A DNA stretch of 64,000 nt from Mycolicibacterium tusciae JS617 (GTDB lineage Bacteria; Actinomycetota; Actinomycetes; Mycobacteriales; Mycobacteriaceae), in contig NZ_KI912270.1 in the NCBI RefSeq assembly GCF_000243415.2, positions 5,537,837 to 5,601,836 on the forward strand, written 5' to 3'. The notes below the pieces were generated by a model. The model ran no database searches and was not told the DNA's origin. It saw nothing but the letters and a program-made list of their open reading frames with translations. A program made the position numbers and the translations under genes. Shown piece after piece: positions 27,186 to 33,999 of this stretch (its first letter is position 1; each line of letters starts with the position of its first letter).

Positions 27186-27232
27186 CGAAGTCATAACGAC
27201 TTCGCCCGCTGCCGTGATGCGACTTACGGCAG
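27186..27232. terminator. Double hairpin between convergent genes
   Basis: CGAAGTC-ATAAC-GACTTCG (27186-27204, perfect 7-base stem) and CTGCCGT-N10-ACGGCAG (27209-27232, perfect 7-base stem) lie in the 71-base gap between the 7-TM gene and espR. They can terminate transcription in both directions. No long T run follows, as is usual in mycobacteria. Confidence 0.6.
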
Positions 27233-27233
27233 G

Positions 27234-27632
27234 CTAATCGTCCAAATGCTCCTGGCGACGCAGCTCATCGACCTTCTGGGCGATGTCTTGCTGGGCCTCA
27301 ACGGACAGCCCGACGGTACGCGCCGCAATGCGGCGGACGCCCTCGTCGCGCATGTTCGCGAGCCAGGTCAGTTCCTTGTCGAGCTTCTCGTAGTACTCGT
27401 CGTCGGTGAAGTACGCCGGCTTGATACGGAAGAAGTTGGCAAGGGCGGCCATGGTCGTTGCGGACGGGTTGGTGCGGTTGCCGGAGCGGAGCTGCGACAG
27501 GTACGGAGCGGACATGGTCACGCCCTCGGACTTGAGTGCAGCGATCACCTCAGCGGAAGTGTGTGGGCCGCGACCGGGCGGGTAGACCGTGTCGAACAGT
27601 CTGTTTAGTCGGGCGGCGAACGTCTTGCTCAT
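27234..27632 (-). CDS. espR: EspR nucleoid-associated XRE-family regulator
   Basis: 132 residues, exactly the EspR length, from ATG 27632 with GGAGGT upstream. TFAARLNRLFDTVYPPGRGPHTSAEVIAALK, then MSAPYLSQLRSGNRTNPSATTMAALANFF (helix-turn-helix), then FTDDEYYEKLDKELTWLANMRDEGVRRIAARTVGLS (dimer domain) are near-identical to M. tuberculosis Rv3849. EspR binds hundreds of sites and activates espACD for ESX-1 secretion in M. tuberculosis; targets here are unknown. It converges on an IrrE-type protease operon, a possible regulator of EspR levels. A promoter lies at 27690-27718. Confidence 0.96.
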   Translation of the reverse strand: MSKTFAARLNRLFDTVYPPGRGPHTSAEVIAALKSEGVTMSAPYLSQLRSGNRTNPSATTMAALANFFRIKPAYFTDDEYYEKLDKELTWLANMRDEGVRRIAARTVGLSVEAQQDIAQKVDELRRQEHLDD

Positions 27633-27679
27633 CGGTATTGACCTCCACATGCGTAGACGAGCGGACTCTTGGCGGCGTA

Positions 27680-27978
27680 TTTGCTGATCATCGTAGCGAG
27701 AGATGTGCACAAACCCAAGTGCAAACTAGGTATAAGTAACCCACCTTTCGCAATCCAGGGCCTTGTCCCACCCGCGGCGACATCGTCAGGGTACGCAGAT
27801 ACGCCAGCAAGTTGGTGCGGTCGGGCAAATAAGATGGACATACTCCGAAATGCCTCGCCTGGGGGTTGGCCCCGGTTGCCACAGTAATCCCACTTTGCAC
27901 CACCGGCAACGTCTATTACCCCTGCCGCACGGGGGGTTGAAGATTTGCTGTTTTGAATGCAAATCGACGCAGCGCAAA
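27680..27978. promoter_or_regulatory. TTTGC/GCAAA half-site cluster upstream of espR
   Basis: Five TTTGC or GCAAA pentamers occur in 300 bases: 27680-27684, 27721-27725, 27944-27948, 27959-27963, 27974-27978. Two of them form a perfect 7-base dyad, GATTTGC (27942-27948) and GCAAATC (27959-27965). EspR is known to bind TTTGC-type half-sites, often in its own promoter region. Autoregulation is therefore plausible; the assignment is inference. Confidence 0.45.
27690..27718 (-). promoter_or_regulatory. Candidate espR promoter
   Basis: On the minus strand a -35-like TTGGGT (27718-27713), a 17-base spacer and -10 TACGAT (27695-27690), fitting the SigA TAnnnT pattern. The start codon lies about 50 bases downstream. 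The rest of the 450-base gap to 28083 contains no convincing gene. Confidence 0.4.
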
Positions 27979-28083
27979 GTCGTTGCGGTGCACCCCGCCA
28001 TAGGGCCGGTGTTAGCGAGACGGCCACCGCGGTGCGGGACATTGCGCCCGTCGTCGAATGGCCAGCAGGTTGCGGGGAGGCCG

Positions 28084-28776
28084 CTACGTGGAATTGATCG
28101 ATGCCGGCGTGGTCGGGGCTGCGTTGCGCCGCCGGACAAATCGAACCAGCGCGAGCGTGCCGACCCCCAGCAGAACCGAACCCGTGACGCCTACCGCGAC
28201 CCAGCGCAGCCCTAGGGCGCCGGCGAAGAGCAGCCAGAGACCGAACACCAGGAACAGCACGCTGGCAAGGCTGTGCAGGAACCCGGCCGGCAGCCGCTTG
28301 TGCAGAAGGGCTCCGGCGGCGATCGCGACGCCGTCGGCCAGCACCATGCCCGCGGTGGCGCCGATCCAGACGCCTGCCCAGTTGTGGTCGCTGGCCAGTG
28401 TCACCGTGGCCAGCATCGTCTTGTCGCCGAGTTCGGCGAGGACGAAGGAGGACACGATCGCGAAGACCACGAAGCGTGGCTCGGGGACCTGGACGTCGTC
28501 GTTATCACTGCCGCGGCTCTCCCGCCATGTCCAGACCGCGAACAACAGGAACGCGATGGCTCCGGCGAAGGCGATCGGGCGTTCGGGAAGCGTCAGGCCG
28601 AGGAAGTGGCCGATGGCGACGGACAGTCCGTGCACCAGGGTGGCGGCGATCGCGACGCCCGACAGCACGACCCACCAGCGATGCCGCAGTGCGTACGTCA
28701 TCGCGATCAGCTGCGACTTGTCGCCCAGTTCGGCCACGAACACGACGGCGAGGCTTATCAGCGTGGCGGTGAACAT
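28084..28776 (-). CDS. TMEM165/GDT1 family manganese transporter (UPF0016)
   Basis: 230 residues from ATG 28776. Six membrane helices in two repeats, each with the family motif: ELGDKSQLIAMTYALRHRW in the first and ELGDKTMLATVTLASDHNW in the second. A charged loop with DNDDVQVPEPR divides them. GDT1/TMEM165 proteins exchange Mn2+ or Ca2+ for protons; bacterial members export Mn. The frame continues upstream into the riboswitch, so MFTATLISL is the start, with AAAGG eight bases before it. Control by a yybP-ykoY riboswitch strongly supports manganese export. Confidence 0.92.
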   Translation of the reverse strand: MFTATLISLAVVFVAELGDKSQLIAMTYALRHRWWVVLSGVAIAATLVHGLSVAIGHFLGLTLPERPIAFAGAIAFLLFAVWTWRESRGSDNDDVQVPEPRFVVFAIVSSFVLAELGDKTMLATVTLASDHNWAGVWIGATAGMVLADGVAIAAGALLHKRLPAGFLHSLASVLFLVFGLWLLFAGALGLRWVAVGVTGSVLLGVGTLALVRFVRRRNAAPTTPASINST

Positions 28777-28784
28777 GGGGACGA

Positions 28785-28902
28785 CCTTTCGACCAAGACT
28801 TCGGTCGAAGGTCTCGCCCACCGCCCCTCAGATGAGGTTCGGTTCGCCGGCCGGGCTCTGCGCCAGTATGTCGACACGACGATTGGGGGCTACTCCCCTT
28901 CG
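28785..28902 (-). ncRNA. yybP-ykoY manganese riboswitch with translational expression platform
   Basis: On the minus strand, reading 28902 to 28806, the conserved aptamer pieces appear in order: AAGGGGAGTAGC, CGTCGTGTCGACATACTGG, GAGCCCGGCCGG, GGCGAACC, and GGGCGAGACCTTCG. P1 pairs CGAAGG (28902-28897) with CCTTCG (28811-28806). A downstream hairpin, TTCGACC (28809-28803) with GGTCGAA (28794-28788), shares bases 28806-28809 with P1 and its 3' arm covers part of the AAAGG ribosome site (28789-28785). The two folds are mutually exclusive. Mn binding should favour P1 and expose the ribosome site, switching the GDT1 gene on. Confidence 0.9.
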
Positions 28903-29011
28903 CTAACTACATCGACCCTAGCGGCCGATGTGACGCCACGCCAGCTCTCGCGACGATTTCGGCTTCCCGAATCGAGCGTTCGGGCAGGCGAATCGACGGC
29001 TTCGAAAAGCC

Positions 29012-29545
29012 TTACGCCGCAAGGAGCATGGCCAGTATCGCGGTATCGGGGTGGCTGATCGGATCGACACCCACTCTGCTCACCATCGATGTCACGGTGC
29101 CGTCGGCTTCTGCTTCCACCCATGCGGCTCGGTGTTCAAGGCCCAGATGGGGCAGGCCGGGTAGCAGCACGCATCCTGAGGCTGCACCCGAGTACTCCGG
29201 CAGCGTCGGCATGGTCTCCGAGGGCGGGTGCAGCATCAACAGGGCCGGCGGCTGATGCTGCGCGAAATACCCTGGCGGAACCGCCGATTCACCGACGACC
29301 GTGCCCTCGGCGACGACTAGGCCGACGGTATTGGGTTCAGGCTCATCCGGCAGCTCTTCGCGGGCACCGAAAATTGTTGTGGTGGAGAGCAGTCCAGGTA
29401 GAGACGCGACACGTACGGCGACCATCAACAGCTGTGCCCACTCCTTGGTGGAATCCGGCCAGCGACCAGATATCACAAAGCCTTTGAGTGATCCCTTCGA
29501 ATGAAACGGGGCGATCTCGATCGCCCGACCGGACCCCATCTCCAT
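29012..29545 (-). CDS. Rv3847-type conserved hypothetical protein
   Basis: 177 residues from ATG 29545 (MEMGSGRAIEIAPFHSKG), with GGAGG four bases upstream; GTG 29584 is an alternative. Conserved blocks include FVISGRWPDSTKEWAQLLMVAVRVASLPGLLSTTTIFG, AEGTVVGESAVPPGYFAQHQPPALLMLHPP and GLPHLGLEHRAAW. Soluble, no signal peptide or recognised catalytic motif. It holds the position of M. tuberculosis Rv3847, next to the superoxide dismutase locus. Function unknown. Confidence 0.8.
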   Translation of the reverse strand: MEMGSGRAIEIAPFHSKGSLKGFVISGRWPDSTKEWAQLLMVAVRVASLPGLLSTTTIFGAREELPDEPEPNTVGLVVAEGTVVGESAVPPGYFAQHQPPALLMLHPPSETMPTLPEYSGAASGCVLLPGLPHLGLEHRAAWVEAEADGTVTSMVSRVGVDPISHPDTAILAMLLAA

Positions 29546-29644
29546 CTCGCCTCCGCACCATCGTTGTTCGGTAAAGCCCGACACGACTGTGGGTCGATCA
29601 GACCAGAATGCGCAGGTTTGGACCGCTGCGCAAGCGGACACGCA

Positions 29645-30013
29645 TCACCCGGCTCGGCGCGGGGCCCGGATCGTCCGTATGACGCGATAGGAACCGGCCG
29701 CCGGAACCCACCCGAATTCATGGGAATCGGCGGCGCCGGGCGCCTGCGGATTATCGGACCGGGCTTCGAAGATCGCGCTCGAGCCCGTCCCGTACACCTC
29801 ACCGACGCGCTTGACGAGCCAGCGCGTGGATCGCCGCGGGTCGGGGAACAACCGCAACTGGCCGGTTCGAGGGGCGCCGCCGCGCAGACCGACCAGCCCG
29901 TCACCGGGGCTCAGAGTCGGGCGCATCGAGTCTTCGACCACCTTGAACAAACGCAGTGGCCTAAGCCGTAGACGATGGTTGCGCGTCACCACCGAAGGGT
30001 AAGTTAAGGCCAT
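29645..30013 (-). CDS. sodX: Nickel-SOD maturation protease (S26 signal-peptidase-like)
   Basis: About 122 residues if ATG 30013 is used, 115 from GTG 29992; no ribosome site decides. The S26 core is FKVVEDSMRPTLSPGD (catalytic Ser) and STRWLVKRVGEVYG (catalytic Lys), then ADSHEFGWVPAAGSYRVIRTI. There is no obvious membrane helix, as in SodX proteins. Divergent from sodN, whose leader peptide it should cleave before His15. ATG 30013 and the sodN ATG share the palindrome CATG. The shorter start leaves 19 bases between the genes. Confidence 0.82.
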   Translation of the reverse strand: MALTYPSVVTRNHRLRLRPLRLFKVVEDSMRPTLSPGDGLVGLRGGAPRTGQLRLFPDPRRSTRWLVKRVGEVYGTGSSAIFEARSDNPQAPGAADSHEFGWVPAAGSYRVIRTIRAPRRAG

Positions 30014-30434
30014 GCTGCATCGACTTTTAAACAACGCGACCCCTGCCCATGCCCACTGCGACCTGTTCTGCGGCGTTTATGACCCCGCGCAGGCCAAGAT
30101 CGAGGCGCTGTCCTGCCTGAAGACGATCCAGAAGTACCACGACTCCGACGACGAGCACTTCAAGACCCGCGCCATCATCATCAAGGAGCGGCAGGCCGAA
30201 GAGGTCAAACACCACCTGATGGTGCTGTGGGCCGACTTCTTCACCAAGGACCACTTCGAGCAGTTCCCGAACCTGCACCAGCTGTTCTGGGAAGGCGTCA
30301 AGGGCGCAGGCGACGTAAAGAAGTCGCTCGACGCCGCGGTGGCCGAGAAGCTGCTCAAGACGATCGACGAGATCGCCGACATCTTCTGGCAGACCGACAA
30401 GGGCAAGCAGATGGGCGTCTATCCGCCCGCATAG
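30012..30434 (+). CDS. sodN: Nickel superoxide dismutase
   Basis: 140 residues. A 14-residue leader MLHRLLNNATPAHA is followed by the nickel hook HCDLFCGVYDPAQAKIEA; removal of the leader exposes His1, which with Cys2 and Cys6 binds Ni. The helical body has IQKYHDSDDEHFKTRAIIIKERQAEEVKHHLMVLWADFF and LHQLFWEGVKGAGDVK, typical of the hexameric enzyme. The hook has Phe where NiSODs usually carry Pro5 (HCDLPCG). It lies at the place where M. tuberculosis has the Fe/Mn enzyme sodA, next to the Rv3847-type gene. A strong terminator follows. Confidence 0.95.
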   Translation: MLHRLLNNATPAHAHCDLFCGVYDPAQAKIEALSCLKTIQKYHDSDDEHFKTRAIIIKERQAEEVKHHLMVLWADFFTKDHFEQFPNLHQLFWEGVKGAGDVKKSLDAAVAEKLLKTIDEIADIFWQTDKGKQMGVYPPA

Positions 30435-30451
30435 CGGATCAAGAACCGAAG

Positions 30452-30483
30452 ACGGGCCTGCTCATCGCGAGCGGGCCCGTTTT
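30452..30483 (+). terminator. Intrinsic terminator of sodN
   Basis: A 12-base stem, ACGGGCCTGCTC (30452-30463) with GAGCGGGCCCGT (30469-30480), has one T-G wobble and a 5-base loop, followed by TTTT. It is the clearest classical rho-independent terminator in the window. The convergent small gene ends at 30504. Confidence 0.88.
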
Positions 30484-30503
30484 GGTATCGGAGAGGTCGG
30501 CGG

Positions 30504-30665
30504 TCAGTACAGGACGATCAGGGCGAGCACGCCCAATAACACCAGGGCGATGACACCGGCGCGCATACAGGCCATCAACTGGCCTCGGGTGTAGATGTTC
30601 GCGGAGGAATGCCACTCAGACGGCGGCACTGCGGACCTCGGCCCCACAGGATGCGACGACGCCAT
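30504..30665 (-). CDS. Small tail-anchored membrane protein
   Basis: 53 residues from ATG 30665, with AGGAG seven bases upstream. The N-terminal 35 residues are polar (MASSHPVGPRSAVPPSEWHS...), then one membrane helix (36-53, MRAGVIALVLLGVLALIVLY-like) runs to the C-terminus. No family recognised. It stands alone, convergent with sodN. Confidence 0.6.
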   Translation of the reverse strand: MASSHPVGPRSAVPPSEWHSSANIYTRGQLMACMRAGVIALVLLGVLALIVLY

Positions 30666-31056
30666 TAACAGCTCCTGACCTGCACGATCGATACCCTCCC
30701 CAGTGAGATCGGTCACAACGTCCAGTTGTGACGCCGATCATAACCCCTCGTGTTCGGCGGAAGAAATCGGGACGCATATGGGTTCAACTCTATAAACCAT
30801 GGGTATCCCACCCCTACAACCGACGAGAAAGCGGTTGGTTAGCCTAGCGACCTATTTCGCTCAGGCGCGTTCCGGCTGTTGATTGGCATGCCATTCCGGC
30901 CTCAGGTTATCCACAATGATCTTCGGTGATCGCACAGATTCAGCGGCTCAGCTTGCTTTGCGCCCATGACGGGCCTGTGGATGAACCTGTGGAAACTGTG
31001 GATAGCTCGGAATTGCTGACCCTGGTGCATGGGTGTCGGTGTGCCAACATGAACGA
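30666..31056. other. Gene-free region upstream of the rhodanese gene
   Basis: About 390 bases without a credible gene. The first part is relatively AT-rich (TCTATAAACC near 30790). The second part contains the cluster of DnaA-box-like sequences at 30907-31005. Confidence 0.5.
30907..31005. promoter_or_regulatory. Cluster of four DnaA-box-like 9-mers
   Basis: TTATCCACA (30907-30915, perfect consensus), then on the other strand TGTGGATGA (30976-30984), TGTGGAAAC (30988-30996) and TGTGGATAG (30997-31005), which read TCATCCACA, GTTTCCACA and CTATCCACA. Three lie within 30 bases. Not oriC, because dnaA/dnaN are not nearby. A DnaA-binding regulatory or titration site is possible. Confidence 0.5.
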
Positions 31057-31398
31057 ATGGACTCCGACGCGGTTCCTCAGGCCGATATCGCCACCGTTCC
31101 GCCGACCTTCGATGAATCGGTCGTCCTGCTCGACGTCCGCGAGGACGACGAGTGGCAGCGCGGCCATGCGCCCGGCGCTCTGCACATCCCGATGGGACAA
31201 ATACCGGCCCGCATCGGAGAGATCGACCCGGCGGCGGCACTGTATGTGGTGTGCCAGGGCGGCGGCCGATCGCAGCGGGTCTCCCAATATCTGGCGCAGA
31301 ACGGCTACACGCCGGTCAATGTCAGCGGCGGAATGCTGGCATGGGCGGGCTCGGGTCGCTCGGTGGTGACAGACGACGGCGGAGTGGGCGTCATCTGA
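31057..31398 (+). CDS. Rhodanese-like domain protein
   Basis: 113 residues from ATG 31057; one rhodanese domain. LLDVREDDEWQRGHAPGALHIPMGQIPARI is the CH2-like region, and CQGGGRSQRVSQYLAQNGY holds the active-site Cys loop (CQGGGRS). NVSGGMLAWAGSGR ends the domain. It would carry a sulfur or persulfide on that Cys; partner unknown. No clear ribosome site. Confidence 0.88.
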   Translation: MDSDAVPQADIATVPPTFDESVVLLDVREDDEWQRGHAPGALHIPMGQIPARIGEIDPAAALYVVCQGGGRSQRVSQYLAQNGYTPVNVSGGMLAWAGSGRSVVTDDGGVGVI

Positions 31399-31432
31399 GC
31401 AGCCTCCGACCGACCCTAGCTAGGCTGGTCGG

Positions 31433-32494
31433 ATGATTCAGGTGTGTTCCACGTGCGGCACGCGGTGGAACGTGCGCGACCGCAGGAGGGACTGGTGCCC
31501 GCGCTGCAACGGCACGCTGCTAGCGCCGTCGGGTCCCGATGGGGCCACAGACTGGAGGCAGGCGGCCGGACTGGGGACCCAACCGTCGAGTAGGCCGTCC
31601 GGTAGTGCGGGACGCACTCCACCCAGACTGCCTCAGGGCTATCGCTGGATCGCCGTGCGACCGGGCGCGGCCCCCCCACCGCGCCGAGGCCGCCGCCCCC
31701 TTGGTCCGACGCCCCGATATGCGTTCATCCCGCGCTGGGGACTCGTCGACCACTTCGACCAGACCGATCGGCAGCAGGTCCAGACCCGGTCTGGTCCGTC
31801 GGCGCAGATGGTGCGGGCCATGCTGGTCGCGACCATGGCGGTGTTCGGTGTCGCGGCATTCCTGCATCTGGTGCGCTACGGGCTTCTGATCATCAACCGC
31901 GGCACCCTGTTGAACCCGTGGGTGGCTGGGGGCGCGACGTGGCTCGGCGTCGGCGCGAGCGTCCTCGCGATCTTCACACTCGTCGCCAGTGCGGTCGTTT
32001 TGACGAACTGGCTCATCGGCCGTCGAGCCGCGGCGTACGCCTACCGGGGGCAACCGGATCCACGGCCGGTGTGGGCGCTTCGGGCGGGCTGCCTGGTCCC
32101 CATCGTCAATCTGGCGTGGGCGCCGGTGTTCGTCATCGAATTGGCGGGTGTCGAGGAGCGTTTCACCTGGCTCCGCAGGCCGATTGTGATGTGGTGGCTG
32201 GTGTGGGTCGCAAGCACCGTGGTGTCGGTGTTCTCCATCGCGACGAGCTTCGCCACCGAGGCCCAGGCCATCGCCGACAACACCGTGATGGCGACCGTGG
32301 CCTATCTGTTGGCCCTGGCCGCCTTGCTGCTGGTGATGAAGGTCTTCGACGGGTTCGAGCGGCAGCCGATCGAGAAGCCGTCGAGGCGCTGGGTGATCGT
32401 GCCCGACGTGCGGATGAACACCGAGGAGCGGCCCGACGCCGAGCCGGAGAATGCCGCTTCGGTTGAGTCCGAAGGCCAAAACCCGGCAGCATAG
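31433..32494 (+). CDS. DUF4328-type membrane protein with N-terminal zinc ribbon
   Basis: 353 residues. A zinc ribbon at the start has C5-x2-C8 and C22-x2-C25 (CSTCG, CPRCN), followed by a Pro/Arg-rich linker. Membrane segments begin near residue 125 (MVRAMLVATMAVFGVAAFLHLVRYGLLII), with about five to six helices to residue 305 including WALRAGCLVPIVNLAWAPVFVIELAG, the DUF4328 pattern. The C-terminal tail is acidic. It precedes glpQ by six bases, so the two form an operon, as in M. tuberculosis Rv3843c-Rv3842c. Function unknown. Confidence 0.82.
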   Translation: MIQVCSTCGTRWNVRDRRRDWCPRCNGTLLAPSGPDGATDWRQAAGLGTQPSSRPSGSAGRTPPRLPQGYRWIAVRPGAAPPPRRGRRPLGPTPRYAFIPRWGLVDHFDQTDRQQVQTRSGPSAQMVRAMLVATMAVFGVAAFLHLVRYGLLIINRGTLLNPWVAGGATWLGVGASVLAIFTLVASAVVLTNWLIGRRAAAYAYRGQPDPRPVWALRAGCLVPIVNLAWAPVFVIELAGVEERFTWLRRPIVMWWLVWVASTVVSVFSIATSFATEAQAIADNTVMATVAYLLALAALLLVMKVFDGFERQPIEKPSRRWVIVPDVRMNTEERPDAEPENAASVESEGQNPAA

Positions 32495-32500
32495 GTACCT

Positions 32501-33325
32501 ATGAACTCGGGCGACGGCGCGCTCGCCGGCCATCCGTTCGTCGTGGCGCACCGCGGTGCGTCCGGTGAGCGTCCCGAGCACACCCTGGCTGCCTATGAAT
32601 TGGCACTGCAGGAGGGCGCCGACGGTGTCGAATGCGATGTGCGGCTGACCCGCGACGGTCATCTGGTCTGCGTGCATGACCGCAAGGTGGACCGGACATC
32701 GAACGGGAGCGGACTGGTCAGCGAGATGACGCTGACACAGCTGCGCGAATTAGATTACGGCACTTGGCATCCCAGCTGGCAGCCCGACGGTTCTGCGGGT
32801 GACACGACGCTGCTCACCCTCGACGATCTCGTCAAGTTGGTCTTGGACTGGAATCGTCCGGTGAAGATCTTCATCGAAACCAAGCATCCCGTGCGCTACG
32901 GCGCGCTGGTCGAAAGCAAGGTGCTCGCCTTACTGCACCGGTACGGCGTGGCGTCGCCCGCGTCGGCCGATTTGTCACGGGCGGTCGTGATGTCGTTTTC
33001 GGCAGCCGCGGTGTGGCGGATCCGGCGGGCGGCCCCGATGCTGCCGACCGTGCTGCTCGGCGAGACCTCGCGATTTCTCGGGGGTAGCGCCGCGACGACG
33101 GTCGGCGCCACCGCGGTGGGCCCGTCGATCTCGACCCTGCGTGAGCATCCCGAACTGGTGGATCGAGCCGCCGCGCAAGGCCGGGCGCTGTACTGCTGGA
33201 CCGTCGACCATTACGAGGACGTCCGCTACTGCCGAGATGTCGGCGTCGCCTGGGTGGCGACGAACCACCCGGGCCGCACCAAGGACTGGCTGCAGAACGG
33301 GCTTACCGAGGTGCCGAGCGACTAG
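32501..33325 (+). CDS. glpQ: Glycerophosphodiester phosphodiesterase
   Basis: 274-residue GDPD enzyme that hydrolyses glycerophosphodiesters to glycerol-3-phosphate and an alcohol. Motifs: VAHRGASGERPEHTLAAYELAL (catalytic HR and substrate Glu), GADGVECDVRLTRDGHLVCVHD (metal Glu/Asp and catalytic His), and IFIETKHP. The C-terminal GRALYCWTVD and GVAWVATNHPG complete the barrel. There is no signal peptide, so it is cytoplasmic and probably recycles lipid head groups. Co-transcribed with the DUF4328 gene. Its stop overlaps the convergent bfrB stop by four bases. Confidence 0.94.
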   Translation: MNSGDGALAGHPFVVAHRGASGERPEHTLAAYELALQEGADGVECDVRLTRDGHLVCVHDRKVDRTSNGSGLVSEMTLTQLRELDYGTWHPSWQPDGSAGDTTLLTLDDLVKLVLDWNRPVKIFIETKHPVRYGALVESKVLALLHRYGVASPASADLSRAVVMSFSAAAVWRIRRAAPMLPTVLLGETSRFLGGSAATTVGATAVGPSISTLREHPELVDRAAAQGRALYCWTVDHYEDVRYCRDVGVAWVATNHPGRTKDWLQNGLTEVPSD

Positions 33326-33870
33326 AGGGTGCCGCCTGCGGCCTTGGGTGCGGACGGATTCGCCGCCGCCGCCGCGGCCATTTCGCGGGCGACGAAGTCC
33401 TCCAGGTTGAACAGGTTGTCGCCTGCGCGCTCGGCGATGCGCACCAACGTCGTCATCCGCGCGACCTCTTCGACCTGCTCGGCGAGGAACCACTGCATGA
33501 ACTGCTCGCCGAGGTAGTCACCCTCGTCCCGGGCGACGCCGGTCAACCGGGTGACCTGCTCGGTCACCGTGCGCTCCTGATCGAGCGCCATCGCGAGTGC
33601 GTCGCGCGGCGAATCGAAGGTGTTGCACACCGCGTCCACCCCGGGGATCTCGACGTGGCGGCCACGGTCGAGCAGATACTGCACGAGCATCATCGCGTGA
33701 TTGCGTTCTTCGACCGCCTGGGCGTAGAAGTGCTTGGCCAATTGCGGTAAATCGTCGGAGTCGAAATAGACGGCGATCGCGATGTATTGCTGTGCGGCAC
33801 CGAATTCACTGCGGATCTGCTCCTGGAGAAGCGAATTGAATTTCGTGTCATGAGCGTCGGTAGTCGTCAC
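33322..33870 (-). CDS. bfrB: Ferritin BfrB
   Basis: 182-residue non-heme ferritin that stores iron in 24-mers. Ferroxidase residues sit in LLQEQIRSEFGAAQQYIAIAVYFDS, YAQAVEERNHAMMLVQYLLDRG and FMQWFLAEQVEEVARMTTLV. The C-terminal Ala-rich tail AAAAAANPSAPKAAGG matches mycobacterial BfrB. Two tandem IdeR-like boxes stand 34 bases upstream, so iron-loaded IdeR should activate it as in M. tuberculosis. It is convergent with glpQ with a 4-base overlap. Confidence 0.95.
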   Translation of the reverse strand: MTTTDAHDTKFNSLLQEQIRSEFGAAQQYIAIAVYFDSDDLPQLAKHFYAQAVEERNHAMMLVQYLLDRGRHVEIPGVDAVCNTFDSPRDALAMALDQERTVTEQVTRLTGVARDEGDYLGEQFMQWFLAEQVEEVARMTTLVRIAERAGDNLFNLEDFVAREMAAAAAANPSAPKAAGGTL

Positions 33871-33903
33871 GACAGCGATGATATGGCAGGTCAGAGCCGA
33901 TTG

Positions 33904-33942
33904 TCATCGAAGGTGAACCTAACGGAGGCGAGCGTTACCTAA
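33904..33942 (-). promoter_or_regulatory. Tandem IdeR-like boxes upstream of bfrB
   Basis: On the minus strand TTAGGTAACGCTCGCCTCC (33942-33924) and TTAGGTTCACCTTCGATGA (33922-33904) lie one base apart. They match the IdeR consensus TTAGGTTAGGCTAACCTAA at about 13 and 11 of 19 positions. Individually weak, but tandem IdeR boxes at this place are known for bfrB in M. tuberculosis. Confidence 0.6.
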
Positions 33943-33999
33943 TTAAGTCAGCGCATCTGTGACGGCGCTTACATTCAACATCAAAATTTGCTGAGAATG

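Noticed and set aside
27688..28042. Minus-strand frames upstream of espR
   Set aside because: No ribosome sites, no family resemblance, and they overlap the promoter region and EspR-like sites.
28777..28821. N-terminal extension of the GDT1 protein (MGETFDRSLGRKVVP)
   Set aside because: It lies inside the riboswitch expression platform, and the family starts at MFTATL with a ribosome site.
30907..31005. Origin of replication
   Set aside because: No dnaA, dnaN or long AT-rich unwinding element nearby; only the boxes are present.
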